Positions 16,244 to 24,366 of a DNA stretch of 64,000 nt are shown piece after piece. Source of the stretch: Solobacterium sp. UBA1761. GTDB lineage: Bacteria; Bacillota_I; Bacilli_A; Erysipelotrichales; Erysipelotrichaceae. Where the stretch lies: NCBI GenBank assembly GCA_002315565.1, contig DCHD01000038.1, positions 1,387-65,386 on the forward strand, given 5' to 3'. The translations under genes were made by a program, and so were the position numbers. The notes beneath the pieces were generated by a model. That model was not told the origin of the DNA, searched no databases, and saw nothing but the letters and a program-made list of their open reading frames with translations. Each line of letters begins with the position of its first letter. Position 1 is the first letter of the stretch.

Positions 16244-17683
16244 TTATTTGCCAGTCAGTTTCTTTGCGATATCATCGAGCATGACAACGGTTGATCTGAC
16301 ATCTTCTTCCGTTGTGTTGGAGTTAATCATACACATGCGTAATACTCTTTTATTTCTTAATGTTGTAGTAACGATAAAGGCATAACCGCTGTCGTTTATC
16401 GCTTCAGATATTTTACCTGTAAGTTCATCAAGTTCTTCATCACTGTAACCTTCAGGATGGTAACGGAAGTTGATGGTACCGCATGATGGTTTGCTTACTA
16501 TTTCCCAGTTTGCTCTTTCGTTGAGCATTTCCTGCACAATCTTGGCATTGTGGAATGAATATTCAATAATCTCTTCAAGAAGATCCGTACCTAAAGCCTG
16601 CACCGTATACCATAGTTTGATGCTTCTTGTTGGTCTTGACATTTCCGGACCCATATCCCAGCCATCGGCATGTTCACTCGAGATGACATCAGTCAGATAT
16701 TCTGGATGTTCGGTAAAGGCATTAAGCAATGTATTTCTGTCTTTTGCGATAAGTGAAGAACAGCTGTAAGTCTGCATCATCCATTTATGAGTATCCCAGG
16801 CAAGTGAATCAGAACGTTCAATGCCCTTGGAGAGATTTCTGTAAATTGGTGAGATAAGAGATGAGCCACCATATGCTCCATCAACATGCATCCAAAGATT
16901 GTATTTCTCTTTGACATCAGCAAGTTTATCAAGCGGATCAATCGTGCCGGTATTGGTTGTACCGAGATTGACGATAAGAAGGAACGGTTTCATTCCCTTT
17001 TTCAAATCTGATTCTATTGCTTCAATAAGCAGATCAATTCTGATTTTATAGTCTTCATCAGTTGGAATCTTCCTGATCTGATCTTCCCCGAATCCCAACA
17101 TTCTTAAACCTTTAATGGTAGAACTATGAGTCTGATCTGAGAAATAGGCAGTTCCCTTCAAAATATCTTTGTGTGCAAGTTTATTTTCTCTGGCAGCAAT
17201 AAATGCTGACATGGTTGCGATTGAACCACCAGACACAAAAATACCGCCACATTTATCAGGATCATATCCGGCGAGTCCACCCATCCACTTAATCATCTTC
17301 TCTTCGATGATGGCTGCACCTGGTGCTATAGAATAAGATCCGGCATTGATGTTATAGATATCGGAAAGAATAGCTCCGGCAATTGAATAAGGTGAAACTG
17401 AAGACGCCACAAACGAAAAGAAACGCGGATGCTGAATCAGCATTGAATTATTGAACACATCATCAACCAGTTCTTTGGCAATGACTGTTGCATCTCTGCT
17501 CTTTTGAGGAATTTCCATTTCACTGACTCTTTTTTCTGCTTCATGGTCTTCCTTCTTTGAAGCAGGCATATTACGGATATTGTCAGTAACCTTAAGATAA
17601 TCTTCGATCATCTTTCTTAATTCAATTATCTGTTCGTCAAAAGCTTTTCTTGTCTTCTCGTCAAACTCAAGTCTATCCAGCAT
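16244..17683 (-). CDS. PLP-dependent group II amino acid decarboxylase
   Basis: 479 residues. The PLP lysine lies in SLAWDTHKWM near residue 298, preceded by LWMHVDGAYGGS near 265 with the PLP-binding Asp and Ala. GGIFVSGGSIATMSAFIAARE near 150 binds the phosphate. The fold and length match aromatic-L-amino-acid, tyrosine, glutamate and diaminobutyrate decarboxylases. Substrate choice is not decidable by eye, and an aromatic amino acid is plausible. No amine/amino-acid antiporter is adjacent. I start at the ATG at 17683 after gaggtga. The promoter -10 merges with the upstream terminator. Confidence 0.85.
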   Translation of the reverse strand: MLDRLEFDEKTRKAFDEQIIELRKMIEDYLKVTDNIRNMPASKKEDHEAEKRVSEMEIPQKSRDATVIAKELVDDVFNNSMLIQHPRFFSFVASSVSPYSIAGAILSDIYNINAGSYSIAPGAAIIEEKMIKWMGGLAGYDPDKCGGIFVSGGSIATMSAFIAARENKLAHKDILKGTAYFSDQTHSSTIKGLRMLGFGEDQIRKIPTDEDYKIRIDLLIEAIESDLKKGMKPFLLIVNLGTTNTGTIDPLDKLADVKEKYNLWMHVDGAYGGSSLISPIYRNLSKGIERSDSLAWDTHKWMMQTYSCSSLIAKDRNTLLNAFTEHPEYLTDVISSEHADGWDMGPEMSRPTRSIKLWYTVQALGTDLLEEIIEYSFHNAKIVQEMLNERANWEIVSKPSCGTINFRYHPEGYSDEELDELTGKISEAINDSGYAFIVTTTLRNKRVLRMCMINSNTTEEDVRSTVVMLDDIAKKLTGK

Positions 17684-17707
17684 ATTAATCACCTCATCAC
17701 TACTTAT

Positions 17708-17713
17708 ATTATA
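17708..17713 (-). promoter_or_regulatory. -10 of the PLP decarboxylase, fused to the upstream terminator
   Basis: TATAAT on the minus strand begins with the last base of the terminator palindrome at 17713-17740. Confidence 0.6.
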
Positions 17714-17740
17714 AATGCCTTAACTGCAGTTAAGGCATTT
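17713..17740 (-). terminator. Terminator of the TetR-led operon
   Basis: A perfect 28-base palindrome with 14-base arms; the left arm is AAATGCCTTAACTG. It is followed on the minus strand by ATAATATAAG, so the downstream promoter starts at its edge. Confidence 0.75.
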
Positions 17741-17746
17741 AATCTT

Positions 17747-18682
17747 TTAGCGGTTTTCTTTTTCCTGTTTACGTTTGTCGTTTACTTTGTTGCAGTATGC
17801 ACGGTCAATTTCATGAACACCTTCAATTCTCGCAGCATCAACAACACTTGTAAGAGCAGCTTTCAGGAATGGACGAGGAACTTTCACAAAGTTCAGTAAT
17901 GCATCATCTGAGAAATGATAATCAGGATCGATTCTATCAGCTGCAAATCTTATAGCGCCAACGTCAACTTCTTTTGGAGCCGGAATTGGTTCTGCAACCG
18001 GTGTAGTGATTCTTGGAAACTTAGTGTACCAGAAATTAGTTGAATCACGGTATCCGTAGTCAACAGGTACTGGTGGGAAGTCGCGTTTGGATACACCATT
18101 GACAATTGCATCATAATACTTTGGTTTCATCAGAATCTTGTCAATGTAAAGAATCATGTGAGCACCGTATTTGGAAGTGATGCCGTTGAAGTTATTGTAT
18201 GGACCAGGATGGCCGTCGTCGATGTCATCCGGATTGAATCTGTCAGCATTTTCCAGTTCAGATGCCCATGTACATTCAAATACCTGGAAACAGTCCTTGA
18301 GTACCTTTGGTCTGGTTGGATCGCTTGGATCTGCAAGTCCGTCTTCAAGTTCAAAGGCCAGTGTCTTCATCTTTTCTTCACTTGGTCCAGGGAAGCCCAG
18401 TCTTACTGCTTCATGGAAATTTGCCTTGTCATCATTGATGAAGTTTAAGGCACAGTGCTTTGTACGCATGATGTTAGGACAGGTATTGGAATTGTTGCGG
18501 CATTCAAGAATCATTGCATATCTTTCTTTACCCGCAATGTAGTATGGGAATACCAGTGAATATGAACCGACATTGATGCTTCCGTCTTTGTTTACTGTTG
18601 TTATACAGACAGTAGGCATTGGGAAAAATGATGATGACTGATAGAAATTATCTACAATACGTAAATCTTTATATGAACTCAT
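17747..18682 (-). CDS. Flavin-reductase-fold FMN-binding protein
   Basis: 311 residues. The N-terminal half has the split-barrel flavin-reductase pattern (FPMPTVCITTVNKDGSINVGSYSL near residue 20, then a CALNFI strand near 95). The C-terminal 110 residues are an extra Pro-rich and helical part not found in minimal flavin reductases. It is probably an FMN-dependent oxidoreductase. It is the last gene of the TetR-led operon, 9 bp after the preceding gene, with an aggaggat ribosome binding site. Its association with the 5-alpha-reductase-like gene suggests it reduces the same substrate or supplies reduced flavin. This is inference. Confidence 0.75.
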   Translation of the reverse strand: MSSYKDLRIVDNFYQSSSFFPMPTVCITTVNKDGSINVGSYSLVFPYYIAGKERYAMILECRNNSNTCPNIMRTKHCALNFINDDKANFHEAVRLGFPGPSEEKMKTLAFELEDGLADPSDPTRPKVLKDCFQVFECTWASELENADRFNPDDIDDGHPGPYNNFNGITSKYGAHMILYIDKILMKPKYYDAIVNGVSKRDFPPVPVDYGYRDSTNFWYTKFPRITTPVAEPIPAPKEVDVGAIRFAADRIDPDYHFSDDALLNFVKVPRPFLKAALTSVVDAARIEGVHEIDRAYCNKVNDKRKQEKENR

Positions 18683-18691
18683 AATATCCTC

Positions 18692-19330
18692 CTATTTGGT
18701 CTGGAACAGAACATCTCTGAACAGTTTCTCAGTATATTCTCTTCCCTTGTTTTTGATGAAGCCATCAGTACTTGTTCCACCGTTTTTAAGCAGCCCCTCC
18801 GTATACTTTCTGGCTTCTTTTATCTTTTCTTCTTTATTGCACTTATCGGCTTCAAGAGACCATTTCAGATAGTTATCCATGAATATGTCTTTTGTTTTGT
18901 CAAAGCCGAGTGCCTGTTTCTTTTTAGCCTTAAGATGAAGGCTTTCTTTAAAGAGTATTTCCGTATACCATCTGATTTCAGACTCAAATGAATACTCATT
19001 ATGCAGATTCTTCAATTCTTTGATATATGAAGGTGTATCTGTTTTATTGATTCTTGTCTCATACATCTCCATAAACAGTGAATCGTTGCCGAAGGCAAAT
19101 ACTCTGTCATATGAGAGAAGCGGTACATCAACCTCAAACGGATTGACGATGATGCTGTCCATTTTCATTAAGCCAAGAGGCATCTTTGCCTCCATAGTTG
19201 AAACAGCACCAAGTCCTTCTGCCTCATAACTTCTTATGATGAAGTTCATTCCTGACACTTTGGTTTTTACTTCTTCTTTGAATGTCAGTTTAAACTTCTC
19301 ATTTACTTTTTCAAGAAGATTACTTTCCAT
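18692..19330 (-). CDS. Protein of unknown function in the TetR-led operon
   Basis: 212 residues starting MESNLLEKVN. It has a mixed alpha/beta N-terminal half, with VPLLSYDRVFAFGNDSLFMEMYETR near residue 70, and a charged helical C-terminal half rich in Lys. It has no membrane segment and no signal peptide. The ATG overlaps the end of the upstream gene by 11 bases (ATGGAAAGTAA), which argues for coupling and sets the start. I do not recognise the family. The operon position suggests a partner of the membrane and flavin enzymes beside it. Confidence 0.65.
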   Translation of the reverse strand: MESNLLEKVNEKFKLTFKEEVKTKVSGMNFIIRSYEAEGLGAVSTMEAKMPLGLMKMDSIIVNPFEVDVPLLSYDRVFAFGNDSLFMEMYETRINKTDTPSYIKELKNLHNEYSFESEIRWYTEILFKESLHLKAKKKQALGFDKTKDIFMDNYLKWSLEADKCNKEEKIKEARKYTEGLLKNGGTSTDGFIKNKGREYTEKLFRDVLFQTK

Positions 19331-20174
19331 CTTTCTTGGCTTTCTTTTCAGCTTTTTTTCTTGCCTCTTCTTCCATCTTTTCCTTGCTTGTGAAATGATA
19401 GATTGGCACAAACGGAATAATCAAAGGTACAGTATTTGAATATTCAATATATCTAGGATCATCACCATAGTGCTTGATGTGACGTCCTTCAACTCTCTTG
19501 GCACCTGACATCATGATGAAGGTGATAATGATATAACCGATGATAAGCATTGCAATCTGTCCGCCATGGCATACACCAATACCGGAAACAAGATTACCGG
19601 TCCAGAACAGTACTTCACCGAAATAGTTAGGACAACGGCACAGTTTGTATAAACCGTTCATTGCCGGCATATCAGGATTGATTTCCTTTTCTTTGGACTT
19701 CTGCTTATCGGCAACTGATTCCATAACAATACCGATTGCTGAGATAACAATACCGATAATTAAAGCGCATCTACTATGGCTTATCTCATTATTCAACAAT
19801 CTATATACAGGGCCTGACGATTGAACTACATACGAAAAGCCACAGTAGAGCCACATTGGAATAGTGACAAAAATCGGAAGCTTTGCATCGCCACCAGCTT
19901 CGTTCATCTTTTCGCGATATCCGGCATTCTTCAATTCTCTTATAAGAAGGAAGCCTCCAAGTCTGATTCCATAGACAATAAACAGTAAACACTGAATCAG
20001 ATAGAGAATATCTATAGGTCTGTTTATAAGCATCATCACAAGATTTGTAGCGCCGATACCGGCAACAGCCAGACCATAGCCAACTGATAAGAACCAGACA
20101 AATCTGTAGAAACCAAGCAAACAGATAATTGTACTTACAATTACGAGTACTAAATAACCTTTAGGGAATATCAT
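19320..20174 (-). CDS. DUF1295/steroid 5-alpha-reductase-like membrane enzyme
   Basis: 284 residues with about seven membrane helices. The C-terminal catalytic pattern of the DUF1295/5-alpha-reductase and Ste14 methyltransferase superfamily is clear: LYKLCRCPNYFGEVLFWTGN near residue 185, then RVEGRHIKHYGDDPRYIEYS near 245. Members reduce the double bond of 3-oxo-steroids or enoyl lipids with NADPH, or methylate isoprenylcysteine. The Lys-rich tail (KKAEKKAKKDGK) is cytoplasmic. The start is one base after the stop of the NAD(P)-binding gene. Reductase is favoured over methyltransferase because of the redox neighbours. Confidence 0.75.
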   Translation of the reverse strand: MIFPKGYLVLVIVSTIICLLGFYRFVWFLSVGYGLAVAGIGATNLVMMLINRPIDILYLIQCLLFIVYGIRLGGFLLIRELKNAGYREKMNEAGGDAKLPIFVTIPMWLYCGFSYVVQSSGPVYRLLNNEISHSRCALIIGIVISAIGIVMESVADKQKSKEKEINPDMPAMNGLYKLCRCPNYFGEVLFWTGNLVSGIGVCHGGQIAMLIIGYIIITFIMMSGAKRVEGRHIKHYGDDPRYIEYSNTVPLIIPFVPIYHFTSKEKMEEEARKKAEKKAKKDGK

Positions 20175-20175
20175 A

Positions 20176-21024
20176 TTAGAACTTCAACCCCTTTCGATAG
20201 ATTTCTTCGATATATTCTTTGAAACTGTATTTACCTGTTTCAACATCAGCAACCATATCTTCAGTCATAGTCCATTTACCAAACTGAATAACACCTTTCT
20301 TCCACTTAGGAGCAAAAAGAATAATCATGTCAAACAGGAATGGTGGAGCAAATGAGATAACAGGTTCTTTACCTGCTGCCTTGAAGAACATCTTGGCGAT
20401 TTCTTCATAAGTGTATATTTCTCTACCACCGACATTGTATTCCTTCTTTTCATCAGCCATATGTTCAACAATATAGTCTGCGAAATCTCTTGTGTCGATA
20501 ACGTTGCATCTGATTGGCTCTTTAGTCTTTAACAGTGTAACTTTGCCTTCTTCAACCTTAGGCTGGAAAATATGAGCTGTGTCATAGAAATAACCTGTAG
20601 GTCTGAAGATTGTATAGTTGATTCCCGATTCCTTCAAAGCCTCTTCCATCATAGTCTTTGCACCTAACATTGGAATGTGCTTACCCTTACTAGCCTTAAG
20701 TACAGAGATATAGGCATAGTTCTTTACGCCTTCAGCAATCGCTTCATCAAGCAGATTCTTGTTTGCACCAAAGTCAATGTCATAGGCAGTCACTTTTTCA
20801 CTTGCTTTGGTCAGACCGACAGTAGTAATTACAGTATCAACTCCTTTAAGACATCCTTTTAAAGATTCTCTGTCAGTCATGTCAATCTTCATTGTTTCAA
20901 AACCTTTGAAGTCAACATCTCTGATAACTGCATCAGCAGCAATTACTTCATGTCCATGATCAACAAGAGACTTAAGTACATCCTGTCCCAGATGACCAAA
21001 TGCACCGGCTAAAAATACTTTCAT
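20176..21024 (-). CDS. NmrA/extended-SDR-type NAD(P)-binding protein
   Basis: 282 residues. The N-terminal Rossmann motif is MKVFLAGAFGHLGQDVLKSL, with the GXXGXXG pattern at residues 7-13. It then has VDTVITTVGLT near 65, YAYISVLKASKGKHIPM near 105 and IFRPTGYFYDTAHIF near 138. It resembles complex-I-assembly or NmrA-like atypical SDRs and sugar/steroid dehydrogenases. The classical Tyr-X3-Lys is not obvious. It sits directly before the 5-alpha-reductase-like gene, with an aaagggggaa ribosome binding site. It is probably a cytoplasmic oxidoreductase or NADPH-sensing partner. Confidence 0.75.
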   Translation of the reverse strand: MKVFLAGAFGHLGQDVLKSLVDHGHEVIAADAVIRDVDFKGFETMKIDMTDRESLKGCLKGVDTVITTVGLTKASEKVTAYDIDFGANKNLLDEAIAEGVKNYAYISVLKASKGKHIPMLGAKTMMEEALKESGINYTIFRPTGYFYDTAHIFQPKVEEGKVTLLKTKEPIRCNVIDTRDFADYIVEHMADEKKEYNVGGREIYTYEEIAKMFFKAAGKEPVISFAPPFLFDMIILFAPKWKKGVIQFGKWTMTEDMVADVETGKYSFKEYIEEIYRKGLKF

Positions 21025-21027
21025 AAA

Positions 21028-21648
21028 TTATTCCCCCTTTAAATTGAACTCAGACAGTCCGGCTTTATCCAGCTTTCTTACGGCATAGAACAAAGCAAAC
21101 TGACCTAAAGTATTTATTGCTTCGCCAATCCAGTTGAACATAGGATTGGTAAAATCCTTACTTGAAAGATACCCCATGGTTAGTGCGGCAAAACAGGAGA
21201 ATGCAAGAAGAACGGCACATCCTTTCTTCTTCATCTTCAAGGCAACAGCAGCCAATCCTGTATCAAAACTGATAACGCCCATCACCATAAACATAACGAA
21301 GATCATCGTTCCACTGTACAGTACAGGCGCAGCAGCATAGGCAACGTTCTTACCCTGCTTAAGGCGCAGCATACACGCAACAGCAACACCACACATCATA
21401 AAGCCAAGCGCCTGAACCGGAAAGAACATCTTGGTCAAAGGTTCAAAGTCACAGATATTCAGTGCATAAAGCAGTTTATAAAGGGCTTTCAGAAATCCTG
21501 CCATAAAGACATCGATAGTTCCTGCACAGAACAGTGCATAGGCACCTTTTGACATTTTGCTGTATAAATCTTTCTGCAGAATATAAGCTGCAAGCCCAAA
21601 GAAACATACAGGCAGAAAATCTACTAAAGCCATTGGTACAGAATACAT
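21028..21648 (-). CDS. Multipass membrane protein of unknown function
   Basis: 206 residues with six or seven membrane helices and almost no soluble loops. Small-residue-rich helices and a KMKKKG cytoplasmic loop near residue 140 are visible. It lies between tetR and the NAD(P)-binding gene, 11 and 3 bp away, with an aggaggaag ribosome binding site. It may transport or anchor the operon's substrate. No family recognised. Confidence 0.65.
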   Translation of the reverse strand: MYSVPMALVDFLPVCFFGLAAYILQKDLYSKMSKGAYALFCAGTIDVFMAGFLKALYKLLYALNICDFEPLTKMFFPVQALGFMMCGVAVACMLRLKQGKNVAYAAAPVLYSGTMIFVMFMVMGVISFDTGLAAVALKMKKKGCAVLLAFSCFAALTMGYLSSKDFTNPMFNWIGEAINTLGQFALFYAVRKLDKAGLSEFNLKGE

Positions 21649-21659
21649 AATTCTTCCTC

Positions 21660-22169
21660 CTATTTGATCAGTAACATGAGGTACTGTTCAATGTTTTTGT
21701 ATTCATCAACTTCACGTACTGCATAACTGATCAGAATTTCTGAAATAAACGCCTGCAGTTTTTCATCTTTATTCTTAAGAACTTTATTGACAAGTTCGCT
21801 GGTCTGACTTACCAGCATTGAATGTCTTTCGTTTGAAATGGAATTTACCAGACTGCTCTCCCTGAAGACAAACTGATATTTATTGGAAAACTCCCTGATC
21901 ATGCGATAGATCGTTTCAAGGCACTCAGTTTCTTCTTTGCATTCAAAAGACATGGTGTTCACTTTATCAACGGATGACATCCAGTCAGCTAGCATTATAT
22001 GGGCAACCAACTCATCTTTACTCTTGAAGTAATTGTATAGAGTCCCTAGTGCAACTCCACATTCTTTGGCAACCTTCCTTAAAGTCAGGGCTTTATACCC
22101 ATTAGACATAAGGATAAACTTGGCCTTGTTTATGTATTCTTCTTTCAGATTATCTATTAGTTTTGGCAT
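21660..22169 (-). CDS. TetR-family transcriptional repressor
   Basis: 169 residues starting MPKLIDNLKEE. The helix-turn-helix is at residues 22-45 (TLRKVAKECGVALGTLYNYFKSKDEL), typical of TetR. The C-terminal ligand domain is divergent, as usual. The start lies nine bases after the predicted transcription start and just behind a perfect 14-bp palindrome, so an upstream in-frame start (22196) would include the operator and is rejected. It leads an operon of six genes and probably represses it until an effector, perhaps the substrate of the reductases, binds. Confidence 0.88.
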   Translation of the reverse strand: MPKLIDNLKEEYINKAKFILMSNGYKALTLRKVAKECGVALGTLYNYFKSKDELVAHIMLADWMSSVDKVNTMSFECKEETECLETIYRMIREFSNKYQFVFRESSLVNSISNERHSMLVSQTSELVNKVLKNKDEKLQAFISEILISYAVREVDEYKNIEQYLMLLIK

Positions 22170-22172
22170 ATT

Positions 22173-22213
22173 ATGAACATGTTCATTATAACGCAAAATA
22201 AAAGAAGATTAAA
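22173..22213 (-). promoter_or_regulatory. tetR operon promoter with perfect 14-bp operator
   Basis: On the minus strand: TTTAAT (-35), 17 bp, TATAAT (-10, forward 22185-22190), then the palindrome ATGAACATGTTCAT at 22173-22186, overlapping the end of the -10 and the predicted transcription start. The layout is that of TetR autorepression. Part of the promoter lies in the 3' end of the upstream kinase gene. Confidence 0.75.
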
Positions 22214-22955
22214 TATCTCCTTTTATGAGTGCATAACTGTTATCTTTGTTGAGTTTCAAGACAAGATCAGCATCTTTACTGTTTTGAAGTACTGTTCTGG
22301 CGTTGTAAAGATCACTTCTTTCAACAAACTCCTTAGCTTTCTCATAATCGTGGTTTGACGCGAACTTACGTTCAACCAGTCTTTTTCTTAAATCCTCAAT
22401 ATCAGCTTCAATCTTTATTGTATAGTCGGCATAATCAGACAATTCATTCCACCCTTCATCTTTTAATAAGAGATAATTGCCTTCAAGAAGTACAATATCA
22501 CCTGTTACTTTGATGATGTCTTCTTTTGGATTATGAGTCATACGGTCATATACTGGCCAGCCGACATCTTTACCTTCACTTACTTCTTTGACTCTTTTTT
22601 TAAATTTAACAAGGTCAAAGGTAATTGGAGCACCCTTGATGTCAACCATGCATATTTCTTTTTCGTCTCTTAATGTTTTGTGATTAAGAAGATAATCCTG
22701 GTAATGGTGGAAGCCATCCATACCGATTACTGTAATACCTTCAATACCGTTTTCTTTTGCCAGGTATTCAAGAAAAGAACAGAGCGTACTTTTTCCTGCC
22801 CCAGGAGGAGCTGACAGCATCACAAGTATTCTTTTACCTTTTTCTTTCTTAAGTTTTTCAAATCTAAATAGAAGCGGAATAAAAATATCCCTGATTGATT
22901 CATCAGTATATACAGCATCGGTTATTATTCCATTTATGTCCGCTTTATAATTCAT
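22209..22955 (-). CDS. Uridine-kinase/phosphoribulokinase-like P-loop kinase
   Basis: 248 residues. The Walker A is SAPPGAGKST near residue 48, then GMDGFHHYQDYLLNH near 78 with the catalytic Asp, GWPVYDRMTHNP near 137, and LLEGNYLLL near 158. This matches the nucleoside/sugar kinase group that includes uridine kinase, pantothenate kinase-like YggC and FrcK. The ATG overlaps the stop of nfnB by one base (TAATG), so it is co-translated with the Nfn complex. The substrate is probably a small polyol, nucleoside or vitamin. Confidence 0.8.
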   Translation of the reverse strand: MNYKADINGIITDAVYTDESIRDIFIPLLFRFEKLKKEKGKRILVMLSAPPGAGKSTLCSFLEYLAKENGIEGITVIGMDGFHHYQDYLLNHKTLRDEKEICMVDIKGAPITFDLVKFKKRVKEVSEGKDVGWPVYDRMTHNPKEDIIKVTGDIVLLEGNYLLLKDEGWNELSDYADYTIKIEADIEDLRKRLVERKFASNHDYEKAKEFVERSDLYNARTVLQNSKDADLVLKLNKDNSYALIKGDI

Positions 22956-24364
22956 TATTTTTTAGAAAGATATTCATCAATAGACCTGGCAGCGAGTTTA
23001 CCTGCTCCCATTGCTGATATAACAGTTGCTGCACCAGTTACCGCATCGCCACCAGCATAAACGGCATTTCTTGAAGTCAGGGCATCTTCATTGATGATGA
23101 TGCCGCCATGAGAATTTATCTCAAGTCCTGGAGTAGTATCTTTAATCAGCGGATTTGGTGAAGTACCAATAGAAATAACTACAGTATCAACATCAAGCAC
23201 AAACTCACTGTCAGCTACAGGAACCGGTCTTCTTCTTCCTCTTTCATCTGGTTCACCAAGTTCCATACGGATACACTTCATACCGGTAACAAAACCGTTT
23301 CTTTCATCTCTTGGATTATCTGGATTATTGTAGCCTAGTATTTCGACCGGATTATTCAGAAGTCTGAAGTCAACACCTTCTTCAATGGCATGTTCAACTT
23401 CTTCTTTTCTTGCAGGAAGTTCTTCCATTGAACGGCGGTATACGACATAGACATGTTCTGCGCCAAGTCTTAAGGCTGTTCTGGCTGCATCCATTGCGAC
23501 ATTCCCACCTCCGACAATCGCTACTTTACCACCCTTCATTATTGGGGTAACAGGATTATTTCTGAATGCCTTCATCAGATTTGAACGGGTCAAGAACTCA
23601 TTGGCACTATAGACGCCTTTTAGTGATTCACCTGGAATACCCATAAAGTTAGGTAAACCCGCACCAGAACCAACAAATACAGCTTCATAACCCATTTCAA
23701 AAAGTTCATCGATAGTCAGTGTTTTGCCTATTACGACATTTGTTTCTACATCAACACCAAGTTTCTTTAATGTATCTACTTCCTTGGCAACAATGGCTTT
23801 TGGCAGTCTGAATTCAGGTATACCATAGACAAGTACACCGCCCGCTGTATGTAATGCCTCATAAACTGTAACTTTATAACCCTTCTTAGCCAGATCACCG
23901 GCACAGGTCAGACCGCTTGGGCCGCTTCCGACTACTGCAACCTTATGACCATTGTCTTTTGGACATTCTATTTCTTTATTGTTGTTGGCATTGTGATAGT
24001 CAGCCACAAAACGCTCTAATCTACCGATGCCAACAGGTTCAAACTTGATGCCTAAAGTACATTTGCCTTCGCACTGATTCTCCTGTGGACATACTCTTCC
24101 ACATACTGCCGGTAAAGATGATGACTTATTGATTACCTGGTAGGCACCTTCATAGTCTTTTTCTTTTATTTTTGAGATAAATTCAGGAATAGAGATATTA
24201 ACAGGACAACCACTGACACATGGCTTATTGACGCAGTTAAGGCATCTTAATGCTTCATTGACTGCGTTTTCCTCATCATAACCAAGCGCAACTTCATCAA
24301 AGTTTCTTGCTCTTACTTTTGCATCCTGTACAGGCATTTCATGTTTCTTAGGATTAATTGCCAT
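22955..24364 (-). CDS. nfnB: NfnB-type subunit (GltD-like flavoprotein), NADH-dependent ferredoxin:NADP oxidoreductase
   Basis: 469 residues. The N-terminal four-cysteine cluster region has CLNCVNKPCVSGCPV near residue 40 and CGRVCPQENQCEGKCTLG near 88, for two [4Fe-4S] clusters. An FAD Rossmann motif VAVVGSGPSGLTCAGDLAKK is near 147, a NADPH motif VAIVGGGNVAMDAARTAL near 285, and a final GGDAVTGAATVISAMGAGK near 440. Alone this could be a glutamate synthase small subunit, but the adjacent NfnA-like gene makes the electron-bifurcating NfnAB transhydrogenase the best call. It balances NADH, NADPH and ferredoxin in anaerobes. The ribosome binding site is aggagg. Confidence 0.85.
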   Translation of the reverse strand: MAINPKKHEMPVQDAKVRARNFDEVALGYDEENAVNEALRCLNCVNKPCVSGCPVNISIPEFISKIKEKDYEGAYQVINKSSSLPAVCGRVCPQENQCEGKCTLGIKFEPVGIGRLERFVADYHNANNNKEIECPKDNGHKVAVVGSGPSGLTCAGDLAKKGYKVTVYEALHTAGGVLVYGIPEFRLPKAIVAKEVDTLKKLGVDVETNVVIGKTLTIDELFEMGYEAVFVGSGAGLPNFMGIPGESLKGVYSANEFLTRSNLMKAFRNNPVTPIMKGGKVAIVGGGNVAMDAARTALRLGAEHVYVVYRRSMEELPARKEEVEHAIEEGVDFRLLNNPVEILGYNNPDNPRDERNGFVTGMKCIRMELGEPDERGRRRPVPVADSEFVLDVDTVVISIGTSPNPLIKDTTPGLEINSHGGIIINEDALTSRNAVYAGGDAVTGAATVISAMGAGKLAARSIDEYLSKK

Positions 24365-24366
24365 AA

